Shown in pieces: positions 23,254 through 35,082 of a stretch of DNA of 64,000 nucleotides. The notes beneath the pieces were generated by a model. The model saw only the letters and a program-made list of their open reading frames with translations. It had not been told where the DNA came from and did no database searches. Numbering within the stretch: position 1 is the stretch's first letter; each line of letters begins with the position of its first letter. The position numbers and the translations under genes were made by a program. The stretch is from assembly GCA_020809705.1 (NCBI GenBank), contig CP085830.1:806001-870000 (forward strand), in the 5' to 3' direction. The stretch is from Calonectria ilicicola. Taxonomy: Eukaryota > Ascomycota > Sordariomycetes > Hypocreales > Nectriaceae.

Positions 23254-24893
23254 TCAGTTCCATGAAGTCCACAAAGAAAGATCGCTGCATCTCCTTCCAC
23301 GAGCGCATAGTTCCATCTCAGTGGTTCGCTCAAGTGATATTCCGGAACTATTCATTGCATGTTTCAGAAGTTCAAAGTCACCGAAACGAAGCTCATTATC
23401 CTTTGCAAAAACATCAACTATCTTGATACGTTCAAGATGAGAAAATTCGCAAAATTCGCCCCGCCCTGACTTTTGCGATAACTGCAAAAGGGGATTACGA
23501 AACCTTGCAATATACCCGTCAAGAACAAAGGTTCTGACGGTTTCTGGGAGTAGCTTTACGAGTGAAGGTCCTCCTACATAGGGCTGGAAAATCTCATTTT
23601 GGGTTTTGTTTAAATCACAGAGGGTAGCTGTATCAAGAACAACGGTTTCCAAAGCCGTAAATTGTTTCAGAGATTTATGTATGGATTTCGCACGGTGTAG
23701 GATTTGGGCCATGTACACTGTATTTCAAGATGCCGCAAGGTATCCTTGCAGGGTAAGAGAGCCTTTGGAATATCTTTTGGGAGGTAGCTTCCAAAATTGG
23801 GCGGAACCCACCTCCCCACTGAAGAACCCGCATGGAAGATAAAAGTCTCTAGGTTCGGGCATTGCTCGGCAAGAGTCCGTAGATCTGATCGACTGAGAAG
23901 CGACCCTTCGAGTTTTAGCCACTTCAAGTTTTCTAGGGCTAAGCCAGAACAGACCGAAAAGCATTGGTAAAGATGCAAGCTTTCGAGATTGGGTGCTAAC
24001 TTAAAGAGGTGAGAAAACTGCTCCAAAGTATTTGAACTTTCATACTCAATGTGCTCCGGCATGTATATCTCCCATCTCAGACGTAGTGCTTTCAATGACG
24101 ACAGACTCGCCTTCTCTGGGATAAGTGTTCCGTATTGAGTCCAGTGATCTACTAGGATATCCAGATGCTCAAGATTGACAAAGAGTAACAGAAGCAGATC
24201 GATGATCAAACTGTGTGTATATGAATACCCAATATAGGAAAAGTCAGCATATGGTTTCATCGCACGCTTGAATTGCTCTTCTGCAATCAGTTTCCAGCCT
24301 TCTATCGTGTCTCCTGGCTTAATAATATCTTCCCGAATAGTGAGGCTCCGAACAAACGCTGCCAACTCATGTTGTTCGTAAAGGGTATAAGGTTGTTTGC
24401 GAAGGGTATGATGGTTTCTGCAACCGATATAAGGCTGTTTGTAATCGGTACGAGGCTGTTTGCAAATAGGACAAAGCTGTGGGCAAATGGTACGAATGAA
24501 AGCCGACGTCTTGCGAGCGCTCAATGAATGGACATAGTCGTAATAAATGAAGGGCGCTGTGATATAAAAAAGCGCACGGCAGGTTCTGCCAAGACTAACT
24601 AAATCCTTTGTCTCATTCAGGTGGTACATCATTTCTGGAAGTTCGTTGGATGTCTTTTTCGAGTTTTGATGAGTCCAGCGTGGGCAGAGGATGAAGCAGA
24701 TTGATTGAAGTACTTCTTCTGGGAGACGCAGCAGATTCGCCCCAGCCATGCTGACGGGCGACGCAAAGAAATGCATGGTTTCCTTTGGCGGGAAGAGTGA
24801 TGGACACTGTTGAGTTGGTATGAAATGGAAGGGTGACTTGAGATTTATAGGCGAGATAGCGCGTTGAACAATGGGTCCTGTAATCGATGCCAT
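23254..24893 (-). CDS. F-box/LRR-like protein with a probable frameshift
   Basis: A 408-codon frame (ATG 24893) ends at 23667, and a second frame (open from 23724 to 23254) carries on the same kind of sequence. An F-box-like segment (LLRLPEEVLQSICFIL, about 54-70) is followed by Leu-rich repeats (ALRLRW, NLESLHLY, NLKWLKLEG, NLETFIF) and TLRHLEI, the usual layout of fungal F-box proteins that recruit substrates to SCF ubiquitin ligases. After TLRHLEIQ the reading must move to the other frame, where KQFTALETVVLDTATL resumes the family pattern. No GT-AG intron explains this, so I infer a 1-nt deletion (or 2-nt insertion) between 23667 and 23724. It could be an error in the sequence or a real lesion. 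Residues near 150 carry a 7-residue repeat. Confidence 0.65.
24381..24506. repeat. 21-bp tandem repeat in the F-box gene
   Basis: Six degenerate 21-bp units (for example at 24381-24401, 24402-24422, 24423-24443, 24444-24464, 24465-24485) run in frame and encode a 7-residue repeat ending in KQP or a variant. The units are diverged from each other, so the expansion is not recent. Confidence 0.8.
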
Positions 24894-25291
24894 TTCTTTG
24901 TACTACCTCTGTTCCTTTTTACTTTATCTCTCTCCCTTTTGTACACTTGGAGCGCTTGATTGCTTTGTCAAAGGCATCAAGCCTCCGATTTATATTGCTG
25001 TTTGTGATATGTCACTTTGTGTCAGTAATTTCATCTCCAGGCTTTGTCTGAGTCGTTATTTTAATTTATTTTATTTGGTATGATGTGCTCTACCGATAAA
25101 TATCTCTCCAGATTACAATCGTAAATGAAGCGACACTCGGTGAGACAGTGTTCCCTTGAACCTTTTTATCTAAAGCATTTTTATTCCGAATAACCTCTCT
25201 ATCAGTTATCTATAATGTCTTTAAAAGCATGCCGATATATTCGAAACTGATGGTCCTCCTTTAACTCCAACCGTTTTTCTTTGTTTTTTAT
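24894..25291. other. Short intergenic region
   Basis: Promoter of the F-box gene and 3' flank of GMP synthase. AT-rich; nothing else seen. Confidence 0.55.
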
Positions 25292-27665
25292 TTACTGCAG
25301 CTCGACAGTTCCAGGTGGCTTGGAGGTAATGCTGTACCAGTTATTAGAAAATGGTAAAAATTACATGTGATAAAGTGGACTTACTCGTAAACAACACGGC
25401 AGACACCGTCAACCTCGTTGCAGATTCTGGACGAAACCTTGTCCAAGAATGCAGGCTCAAAGTGGTAAGCGGTGGCAGTCATGAAATCGCGGGTAACAAT
25501 GGCACCTGTTTCATTCTTGGTTAGTAACGGGTTTATGAACCATAATTGGGGTTACTGACGAAGGATGATGATGTATTGGTAGACACGCTTGTCACCCATG
25601 ACACCAACTGCTCTGCTGGTATCCAGGGCAGCGTAGGCTTGTGAAATGTCGTTGTAGACACCGGCCTCCTTGATCATGGAGATGTAGATGTGATCTATGT
25701 AGAGTCAGCATATTTGAAACCATGTGGGATGTGACAACAATCGAGGGGTGCGAGTCTCAACATACCAGCCTTGCGGGCAATCTCGACGTGCTCAGGAGTG
25801 ACTTCTCCCAAGATTCGGATGGCGATACCGGGGCCAGGGAAGGGGTGTCTCATGATAAGCTCCTCGTTGATGCCCATCTCTCGTCCCATTTGGCGGACTT
25901 CGTGCTTGAAGCACTCGCGGAGGGGCTACAAAATGTTAGCCGATGCAACTCAACAAATTTCGATCCAACTTGCCTCGATCAGCTTCAATCCCTGTCCGTT
26001 GATCATACGGTCGGGCAGAGACAAGTTGTGGTGAGATTTGATGGTAGCAGAGCTGCGTTGAAGTTAGTAAGTCGACATGCAGGAGAGAATTGTGAAGACT
26101 CACGGTCCCTAGTTCAGTTAGTAAATGGATGAATCAAGTGCGGCAGGGAATGATACGAACCTTGAAACTGATGGATTCAATAACATCGGGCTAGAAGAAA
26201 TTAGTAATGTGGAAACAGAAAATACTAGAAAATGGGTTAAATACGTAGAGAGTTCCCTGAAGGAACCATTCGACCTTGCCGGCGTAGGGGGAGTTCTCGG
26301 CCTCCTTCTCAATTCGCCTAGTGACGTTAGTTTACTTGCGCGCTGCTGTAAAGGTGAAAAAAAGACATACAGAGCTTCCTCCTCAAAGACCTCAATCTGG
26401 TATAGCAGTTAGTATGTATTTACTTCAAATGCGTTCATCTGGGTAGGCACATACAAAGGTGTGACCGATTCTCTTTCGCTTGACCTCAGGGTCCTCAACG
26501 CCCTTAAGAACAGAGAAGAACTTCTCCGATGCATCAGCAACAGTAAGGTTGATGCCCAGGTGCTCTGCAAGGGTCTCCTTGACTTGGGCGCACTCGTTGA
26601 GTCTCATGACACCGTTATCGACCAACACGGCGTGGAATCGGTCTCCGATGGCCTTCTTCCTGCGCATGAAGTTAGCGGCAATTCAACAGCAAAAGCAGCA
26701 GCATTTCAACGAACATGAGCATGGCGCAGATTGTGCTGTCGACTCCTCCAGAGACGGCACCAATGACCTGGGCAGTCTCGCCGACAAGGGCTCGGATGCG
26801 AGCAATCTCCTGGTCAACAAAGCTGGACATGGTCCAGTTCTGCTTGACGCCGCAGATGCGGGCAAAGTTCTCGAGAAGCTTGACACCGCGGGGAGTGTGG
26901 CTGACTTCGGGGTGGAACTGGATGCCGTATACGGGCTTGGACTCGTGGGCAATACCGGCGAAGGGAGCGTTGGCGGTGGTGGCAATAACGTGGAAGCCGG
27001 TGGGCAGCTGGCTGAGCTTGTCGCCGTGGCTCATCCAGACAACCATGTCCTCCTCGAGGCCCTCGAAGAGGCGGTCGACGTGGTCATTGTGGTTGAAAGC
27101 CTTGAGATCGGCGTGACCGTATTCGCGCTCGGTGCCAGCAACGACGTTCTTGGGGTCAAGGCGCCAAGCGAGTTCCTGGAGACTATAGGAAGAGGGAAGC
27201 GATTAGCAAAAGGACAACAGGTAGAGAAGAAGAAGAGAGACAAAATCAACATACCCGTAGCAAATTCCGAGAACGGGGACTCCGAGGTCGAGGAAGGCTG
27301 GGTCGACGTGGGGCGCGCCCTCTTCGTAAACGCTGTAGGGGCCACCAGAGAGAATAATTCCCTTGGGGTTCCAGCCGAGGGTGGCCAGAGTTTGGGTGCA
27401 TGGCAGCATCTCGCTGTAAAAAAGAGAAAAATAGCCATTAGACATGTGATTAGATTGAAGGCGTTGTGTCGGGAATGCTCACGCATAGATGTTGACCTCA
27501 CGCAGGGCGCGGACAATGAGATGCGAGTACTGCGACCTAAAGTGTGTGCGCGTGTTAGTGGGTGATGATGTTATGCGCCGAGATTGACAAGAGAACCGGT
27601 GTCGCGTACCCAAAGTCGAGCACGAGGATCGTGTCGAAGGTATCGTGAGGAGCCGCGGCCGCCAT
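25292..27665 (-). CDS. gua1: GMP synthase (glutamine-hydrolysing)
   Basis: Fourteen exons encode 536 aa, the usual length. Exons: 27665-27610, 27536-27483, 27413-27255, 27182-26715, 26659-26455, 26396-26371, 26317-26245, 26190-26161, 26108-26104, 26052-25974, 25925-25766, 25694-25560, 25505-25385, 25331-25292. The enzyme converts XMP, Gln and ATP to GMP in the cytosol. The glutaminase triad is Cys88 (GICYG), His180 and Glu182 (QFHPEV); the ATP-pyrophosphatase loop is SGGVDST (234-240). Exon 9 is only 5 nt (GGACC), and the intron 25926-25973 is GC-AG (donor GAG|GCAAGT). Two donors are GTTCGT. The protein-level fit to the family at each junction is good. I chose ATG 27665 ([19 protein letters not shown]); an upstream in-frame ATG at 27770 would add 35 residues. 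Confidence 0.95.
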
Positions 27666-28097
27666 CTTTGCCTGAATAATCCGCGATTCGAATTGGAACT
27701 CGGGTTTGTTGTGGTGGTTGATAGTGTGAGTCTTGCAAGAGAAAAACTCTTGGGAGGGAGGGGCAGCCATGAAAATTTCTTGCAGACGCAAGCGAAAGTG
27801 GACTAGCGCGGGGTATCTGCTATCTTATCGCCAGCCGAGGGCCTGAAAGGGATTAGCGCGGGGTAGAGCCAGCGCTATCTACTTCTTCTTTATCACGCGC
27901 ACACACACTGCAGTGCTGCTGGTGGGGACTGACTCACTGTGATTGGAACAGTGGAACAGTGCAACAGCCAACCACCAGTGTGCGCTTTGTAACAAGATGC
28001 ATATGAATGTGTATGAGCAGCAAAGAATATTCTACCATCTAGTCTAGTCTAGCAAATCAATAAATAAATAAACCCATCACTCAATGTCAATCTATGT
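27666..28097. other. Intergenic region
   Basis: Promoter of GMP synthase and 3' flank of the flavin monooxygenase gene. Contains short GGAACAGT-type and TCTAG repeats near 27940-28050. No gene seen. Confidence 0.5.
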
Positions 28098-29800
28098 CTA
28101 ATACACGCTCCAATCTCCATTCGTCTTCAAATCAGGAGTCCTGATTCCCAGCTTCTCCTTCTCTGCCTCATCAGCCATACTCCAAGGCTCCCACTTAAAG
28201 CCCACGGGCAGGTTGGTGTGTTCAAAGTCGGCCCCGTTCAACAGGTGCTCCCGAGCCTTGGCAAAACTTTGCGTGGCATAGTGCTCAGGGTTGTGAGTCC
28301 AGACCCATTTCCCAATCGAGAGAGGACCGTGCTCGCTGGAATCCTTGACCACATCCTCCATGCCGCTTTCGCGATGCATTTCGCGGCGGTTGACAAAGCC
28401 AGTGCGCTGCAGCGTGGCTGTGCGACGGTATCTGTATCAGTTATCATTAGTTGGGGGCTGAATAAATAATAGCTATGCGGGTCAATTTCACATACCGGAG
28501 AAACTCGTGAACCTTGGTTCCAAAGTTGGCATCCTTTTTGCCAGCCAGTCTCAAACACTCGGCAAGAGACTGCGCGTCTTCAAGGGCTGTCTGGGCACCA
28601 GCAATCGACGAAGGAATAAATGCGTGCGCGGCATCACCAATTTGGATGATGCGGCCGCCGGGGGTGGTCCATTTGGTCTGCGGATCACGCCAGCATAGCT
28701 TCCACTTCACAATGTTGTTGTTGGGGATGTTGTGGAATGCCTCCATCACAAGAGGTTCCCACAGTTTGGGGTCTGGAAGTCTCTTCAACACCTCATCGGG
28801 GCTGATGCCAGAGACCCAAGATTCTTCAGCTGTCCCGTCATCCTTGTTGTCAGTTAGAAGGCTTCGTTCATTCGCCATATTCTTCAATCTAAAATCACTT
28901 ACAGCTGTAGTGAGGAAGATTCCGATGTACTCGTCAGAGAGGTATACGAGACAATGATAGTTGGGACTGCGTTCTCGTTAGTCTCGTCACTCGGTGTTTA
29001 GAAAGTACAGTGCTCACCCAGTGTACATGTGGAGATCTGGTCGCTCTAGCTTGGCAATGGCTGCCTTCAAGTGAGGCGCATCTTTGAGCTCATTGGTAGG
29101 GTACATGATACGGCTGACAGCAAATCCGGTTGGAAAAGCGCGCGAAACCTCGCCAAGAACTGCCTTGTGCGATTTTGTACCCAAACCATCAGCGGCAACC
29201 ACAATATCGGCCGTGTAAGAGCGGCCTTCGTTGTCAACGGCAGTGCCAGTTCCAGCATCCGTATCCTCAATATAATCTAAAATAGTGACTCCAAACCTGA
29301 TGGGGATTCCCAATCGTTGACACTGATTGTAAAACATGGTTGCCATTCCAGGTCGGGTGATCATGCTTCGGATTCGAAGGGGGAAAGCAGCATGTTCGGG
29401 GATCCCGGCTCGGTTCCACTCAAATTCGAACTCTGGCATCGCTAGTTCACCATCCATGCGGCGGAAACTTGAGTAGGCATCATGAGAGCATTTGAGGTAG
29501 TCCTGGAGCATAGAAGGGTAATACTTGAGAGTGGCTAGACCAGAGGGGCCAACAATGACATAGTCGCCTTCGAGCATGTTAGTGAACCACCTGAGTATGC
29601 CAGATCTGAGCGGACAATAGCTCACCAATGATAGAATTATCTTGATTCTTTTCCAAAATCTCGACGGTATGGCCTTTTCTCCAAGACTCTAGGGCAGCCA
29701 GGTAACCAGCAGGCCCTCCTCCCACAATAATGACTTTAATTCCAGTTTCAGGGTAACGGAGAACCCCGTCCACGATGCTGTTTTCGACAAAGTGCTTCAT
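28098..29800 (-). CDS. Group A FAD-dependent monooxygenase
   Basis: Five exons (29800-29626, 29567-29018, 28966-28903, 28842-28496, 28431-28098) give 489 aa. The Rossmann motif GGGPAG lies at 27-32, the DG motif in VVAADGLG, and GDAAHAF marks the second FAD contact: the layout of salicylate hydroxylase-like flavin hydroxylases. It should use NAD(P)H and O2 to hydroxylate or epoxidise a small molecule. The third intron (28843-28902) is 60 nt, has a consensus donor (GTAAGT) and branch (CTAAC), contains no stop and is a multiple of three, so unspliced RNA also encodes a full-length protein with 20 extra residues. No signal peptide. With the FAD oxidase and Zn2Cys6 regulator to its right it may form a small metabolic cluster. 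Confidence 0.9.
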
Positions 29801-30844
29801 CTTGAATTTTTATATGTATGAATAAAGGTGTTGGTGTTTTTTCGTTTGTGGTTCAAATAACTAATGTTGTTGGGGATTGGTATTGAGGAGAGATCTCTTG
29901 ATGATCAGCATGAAAGGGCAGCATCTATTTATCTAGATGAGATCTTCAAATCTGGACATGGGCACTGAGTGGACCATCCCAGTATGTTTTAATTATTTCT
30001 AACTCTTGACAAATTTCTCATTACGTGGCATGCCTACCTTGATGCCAGCTACCTTTGCCGATAAGTTGACACTGAAACAAGGCTGAACACGAAGCCAGTT
30101 TTCAGCGGACTTAGAATTGACCGCCGCATCGCTTAGCATAGATCGACCATTACATGGAAGGCGTATGGTCTGAAACTACTCGCATTCTCAGAGCAAATAC
30201 GGATAACCTTTCTCGTGGGCTGATTTTGGTCCGTGTAAGCGGTCTGGTCTGAGGAATCCTTGCCGCGCGGGTAATTTGGATTAGCTAAGCGGAAGTTATG
30301 CTCCTGTAAACTACCCGTTAAGGTTCGCGAGTTTCTTGATTGGTAGCTCGCACTTTTCGCTTGTGCGGTGTCCGAAAACTGTGGATCTTTTACTTTCCTC
30401 CTCCTGCTCTCCAGGGATAACATTGTCGGTAACTGTAGCTAGGAGCCGCGTATTTAGCGAAAACCCTGGTTTATTTATCCATAGTGATACGGGCTATCCC
30501 GTCGGGCACAAAAGCTTGGAGAACTATGTGTTCCGTAGTGCGTGAGGCGCAGTGGAATTGAGAGCCGCTGCCCTGGGCGTTCATCTACAAACAGCTGGGA
30601 ACGGCAGCCAAATGATAGGATAATGTACATGAACAAGCAATGGCTCAAGAAAAGTGCTCTTATAAGTCTTTTGTGGGTTTGGCGGGGTGTCTAGTCGGAC
30701 TTGATGTATGATCGAATACGCGGACTGAAGATTATCCCGGACGTGTATCTAACCATCTCACGGAGCGGCGATTGAGGATCTTCAGGTAGCTTTGTAGAGC
30801 TTTGAGAAAGCGCGAGTTTGGTTCTATCTTATAGGCCTTACTAT
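29801..30844. other. Intergenic region
   Basis: Promoter of the monooxygenase and 3' flank of the FAD oxidase. Only short open frames; no motif recognised. Confidence 0.55.
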
Positions 30845-32641
30845 TTATGTCTCTCTGATGGCGGTTACAGAGAAGACATTGGGGGTAAAGGTTCCATCAG
30901 GATCAGCTACACCCCTAACCTTGCCAAGATGCTGGTACTTTTCCTCGCTCTCATAATACGTTTTCCAAATCTTGGGGTCATTCAGATCCCAGTCACCATA
31001 AGAGCCCCAGAGTAAACGCCTATCTTCCTTGCTAAACGAGCCGTTTTCACCAATAAACAGTTTATCATTCTTCTCTTGGTACTTTGTTGCATGTTCCTTG
31101 TACGAAGTCCCTTTGGTGTCATTGCCTGGATAGTAGAAGCAGTCTAGGGTTTTGACCACCGTCGAGTCTCTCCAGCTGTATGACGTTCCATTGTCCTTGT
31201 TGTTAAAAAACTGCGATTTGGCCCCTCCAAAGTGTTGGATCTGGACTGACATCTTGCAATGGTTGTAGAGTTCATACACTCGTTCACCTTTCTTGGCATC
31301 CTCAGATCTTTTTGGGTTATAGATCAAGTCCAAGCGATCAGCTACCTGTGCGGACCAGCTTGTTTCTTCAGACTCTGTGTCAATAGTGAACTTCTTGTTT
31401 AAGTCTGTCGCGTTGGTGGAGTAGGTGCGTTTCACATAAGGCAGTTCAAACTCTCGCCTCTTAGGGAAGAGCCACAGCCCAGTTATTGTGCTCATATCCC
31501 ATGTCTGGTCAGTGTGTGGGATCTTGTCCTGATCTGTAAACATTTTGACACTGACAGCCCGGTGTTCCTCTAAAGTGTTGAGGGCCATGATTTTCTCAAA
31601 CCGGTCATGAATAGATTGATCATACTTGTCGTCTTTACTGGTTGGGCACCACTGCGCATAGCAGACGATAATGGCAGGAAAGCTACCCCCAAGCGCTTCC
31701 AAGAGTCCCATCGCTTTGACAATTGCTGCAACCGTTTTCATAACTTCGGGCATGTTTAGATAAGGGAATAGTTCCTCGACGGGTGAGTCAGTGCTGAGGA
31801 CACTAATACACAGGTCGAAACCTCGGGGGCAATCTGGTTCCGCCGCCATGGCGGCAACCATGTCGAGAAGCTTCGTCAGCGTCTTAGTGTTCCAAATCCA
31901 CATTCCCTTCAAGGCAACCGGACCCTTAATACCCTTTGGCCCTGCGACAGTTCCCTTGTAGTATGAGGCTTTCATCACCTCTACGGTGTAGTGTGTGATG
32001 ACACCGAAGTTACCCGGGCTACCACCAAGTACAGCACAGAAAAGTTCCTTAGTAGCCGGGTTCTCTTTGGTGAGCTCTTGAGGTTTTCCCTTGTTATCTA
32101 TCATCCGAATGGATCGAATGTAGTCACCAAAAAGACCAAAGCTACGACCGAGCTGGCCATAGCCGCCGGTCTGACCGTGCCCGCCGGTGCACACAAATGC
32201 GCATTGTCCGGTAGGAACAAACAATCCATGCTTTCTGAGGTAGGCGATGAAATCTTTGAGGTGGTTACTGACGCCGACCTTAACGAAGACTGTAGAATCT
32301 GGAGTAGGAGTAGGTGATTGCATAATTTTCATGTCTTTGTACGTATTGGTCAGATCGAGTTGGATGTTGTTGCCACTGGTAGATGATGCGCCACTGTACT
32401 GGTGGCCACCGCTCTTGATAGCAACAGCAACTTTGCTCTGAACAGCCCATTTGATTGTCTTGATGATGTCCTCGTCTCCTTTTGGCTGGACAATAAGACT
32501 TGGGTTCATTTTGCGATCATCATCATCTTGGTAAGAAGTAGTTGCATACTGCTCGTTGAAGAAATCGTAATCATCTTTCTCGAGGCCAGTGGTATCACGA
32601 GCATACTGCATGCAATCGATACCCTCGATTTGAAAAGCCAT
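30845..32641 (-). CDS. Intracellular BBE-type FAD-linked oxidase
   Basis: Intronless, 598 aa from ATG 32641; the frame is open upstream but the extension (29 residues) looks non-coding. No signal peptide, unlike the oxidase at 17513. FAD-binding PCMH domain with His80 (SGGHQYSG) and Cys147/Cys151 in TGQCAFVCTGGHGQTGG, so covalent flavin through His80 is likely and a second tether through a Cys is possible. The C-terminal end (LLWGSYGDWD, PDGTF, NVFS) fits the BBE region. Such enzymes catalyse oxidations or ring closures in fungal secondary metabolism as well as sugar oxidation. Same strand as the flavin monooxygenase; a shared pathway is inference. Confidence 0.88.
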   Translation of the reverse strand: MAFQIEGIDCMQYARDTTGLEKDDYDFFNEQYATTSYQDDDDRKMNPSLIVQPKGDEDIIKTIKWAVQSKVAVAIKSGGHQYSGASSTSGNNIQLDLTNTYKDMKIMQSPTPTPDSTVFVKVGVSNHLKDFIAYLRKHGLFVPTGQCAFVCTGGHGQTGGYGQLGRSFGLFGDYIRSIRMIDNKGKPQELTKENPATKELFCAVLGGSPGNFGVITHYTVEVMKASYYKGTVAGPKGIKGPVALKGMWIWNTKTLTKLLDMVAAMAAEPDCPRGFDLCISVLSTDSPVEELFPYLNMPEVMKTVAAIVKAMGLLEALGGSFPAIIVCYAQWCPTSKDDKYDQSIHDRFEKIMALNTLEEHRAVSVKMFTDQDKIPHTDQTWDMSTITGLWLFPKRREFELPYVKRTYSTNATDLNKKFTIDTESEETSWSAQVADRLDLIYNPKRSEDAKKGERVYELYNHCKMSVQIQHFGGAKSQFFNNKDNGTSYSWRDSTVVKTLDCFYYPGNDTKGTSYKEHATKYQEKNDKLFIGENGSFSKEDRRLLWGSYGDWDLNDPKIWKTYYESEEKYQHLGKVRGVADPDGTFTPNVFSVTAIRET

Positions 32642-35082
32642 GGTTGATGTGTTGAAGTCAAATGTATGAAATCTGATGTTGGGGGATGTGCCTAATGAAT
32701 TGGTTCTTGGCGTGGGTGGCAGTCGCATTTATAGGTTCCAAAGCTTTCGGACATTTCCATTCTTAACAAGCAAGGGTTAGTTTTCATCAGCTAATGGAAC
32801 GCGATCTGTCGAAGCTGAAATGCCACATTCCATTGATTCAAGAACAAAGTCAGCGCATTCTCCTACACCGCTCCCCATATTTTCAGCCACAGTATGCGCT
32901 CAACCCGAACTATCTATAAATCAACAGTTTTGTCTGGCTAGCCTTCCCTTGAAGGTGGGTATATTGACAGAACGCACATGAGGCGCTCATGGTGGGTCAG
33001 ATAGTCCCGTTGTCCTAGTGCATCTGGACCAGTCAGCCCCCAACTGTCCACGGGACCCTGTCTCACTTTTCGAGTTATGATTGGAGATATTTGCGCCACC
33101 CCCAAAAAAATCCATGGCTAGGAGAAATCATCTTACATTTGTACGCGCTCTGTCTTAGCAAAACAATAGTCTTAAGCCACTGCGGGAAAACAGGACGAGT
33201 CGAGAACATTTCTTCAACAACTTTTATGCAATGAATGCCTATATGTATTTACCTCATTCTAGTCTCCTGGTACATTAATTCGCTGTATTTGAGAGCGCAG
33301 AGGTGACCCTAAAATATAGACGACGAAAGCAATTACCGACTGTACACAAAGTACTATTTATTATTTTTCGATTCATGATAACAGGAATCACATCACCTTC
33401 TATCAAAATATTCATTATAATCACATTAAATAGCCCATAATTGCCAGTCCATGTTGCAGGTGGTTTCGGAGTGTGAAGAAATTTTCCCAATGCATGATTG
33501 AAATGCAAGGGCTTTCAAACAAATCAACCCCGTCTATTAACACAACACTACTGCATCTTCTGGCGCTATTTGACTGGTAGATGAATAACGAATACGCCAT
33601 TACGTGTTTTGAGACAAATAGGTACTCTCAGGTATTTTACAAAGCCCTCCTTGGGGGGTTTCAGCCCGCCACAATCGCGCCCAGAGCATGGCCTCGAACA
33701 GCCAGGTGGGGCAAACTATTGATGTGGCGCCATGGCGAGACCTTTGCCGGCCGCACTCAGCTTGTCCCGAACGTGTTCTTCTCGCGCGAAAATCTCACAC
33801 AGACTAGCACAACTCATATTCTTGATAGGGCGGTTTTATGCCGATCCTCATCTTGTTTCTATGTTAGGATGGAATACTCCAAGGCATTCTCGATATTGGC
33901 CCTGATCATATTGACCCCAATGCTACCCTCTTCGATGCGACGGTCGCTATCTAGGTCTCATCACATGTCGATGTGTTCTCGCAAAAATCCGCATTGTAAA
34001 GATCCCCTTAAAATCGATTAGTTAAGGAGAATCTGGAAATTGGCCAAAGCTTTGGTTAGGTTGAATTGAAGAGTTGGGAGAATACGATGCAGCCTGTATT
34101 ACATCTTAGCAACCTATTTCGAACATAAAACCTAAGCAAGATTGAGAAACACTCATATCCCTTTTTCTTTCCCGTGTAAAGTGCTCTCCGCAGCTAGGGC
34201 TACTCTTTTATGCGATAATTTGACTCAACCCTACTATAGTTACGATTCAGCCAAATATCTATCGAATGACAGTTCATCATTCTGTTAGCTGTAACTCAAA
34301 ATGGCATTTATGCGTTCTGCCATTTTAGATTTCGGCCCATGAGTGTTTCACGCATGTACCTAAGCCGCGCACTTGCCTTTGCACACTAGGTCCATCCTGG
34401 AAACTCGGATATTCGGGCTCTAGATGGCATTGTGTCTCAACAAACCGCACCAGTTAACCACATGAATTTCTATTCACGAGTTCATATCGCATTTTCCAAG
34501 ACAAAATTCATGCACCAATGACAAAAGTCTAAGAAGGTTGGATCTGAATGGGTCTCATGCGTCATGGAATGAGCCAAAGCCGCATTGTACCATGATATCT
34601 AATGCAATCTGGCGTAATATCTGCAGCAAATTCCAAATCAAGTAAAAAGAAACGAATACTGTGGATGTGCATTGCATAATCTCAACCCAAATTGTAGAAA
34701 GACCGAAAGCTTGAATGACTGTGAGAGTACGTGGGTTAGGTTGAACTTTGAAGATGGTGCCTGAGAGTTGGGATAAAACATGGGCAATTGAACAGGATCT
34801 CCCGAAGATTCATAATTGGAAAATAGATTGAAGTATTGGATTCCTAGCAAGCCTTTTAGCATATTGTGAAAGGATTCCCAATCTGGATTAGAGGAGTGCG
34901 GGGGCACGTCTCGTCCGATATCGCGTATCGTATCGCTCTTTGCAGCAGCGGGGAAGACTGCGACAGCTAGCAAGGATCAGTAGCAGCAGTGCCGTCAGGT
35001 GATTGATTGCCTCTGTCAGGTCCAGCCGAGATACATACAACTCCCGCTCAGCCGACAGCTCCAGCCAGCATCAAGATCCGCA
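32642..35082. other. Long divergent intergenic region (2.4 kb)
   Basis: Between the FAD oxidase (minus) and the Zn2Cys6 regulator (plus). Short frames occur (33581-34021 has an ATG and 146 codons) but none has a recognisable family. Otherwise AT-rich. Confidence 0.5.

Noticed and set aside
26480..27565. 361-codon open frame antisense to GMP synthase
   Set aside because: The opposite strand gives a full GMP synthase with conserved splice sites; this frame is a by-product of its codon bias.
33581..34021. 146-codon ATG frame in the 2.4-kb intergenic region
   Set aside because: Composition is not gene-like, no motif; could be a remnant but evidence is too thin.
34638..34973. 111-codon minus-strand frame upstream of the regulator
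   Set aside because: TTG start only, no ATG nearby, no family.
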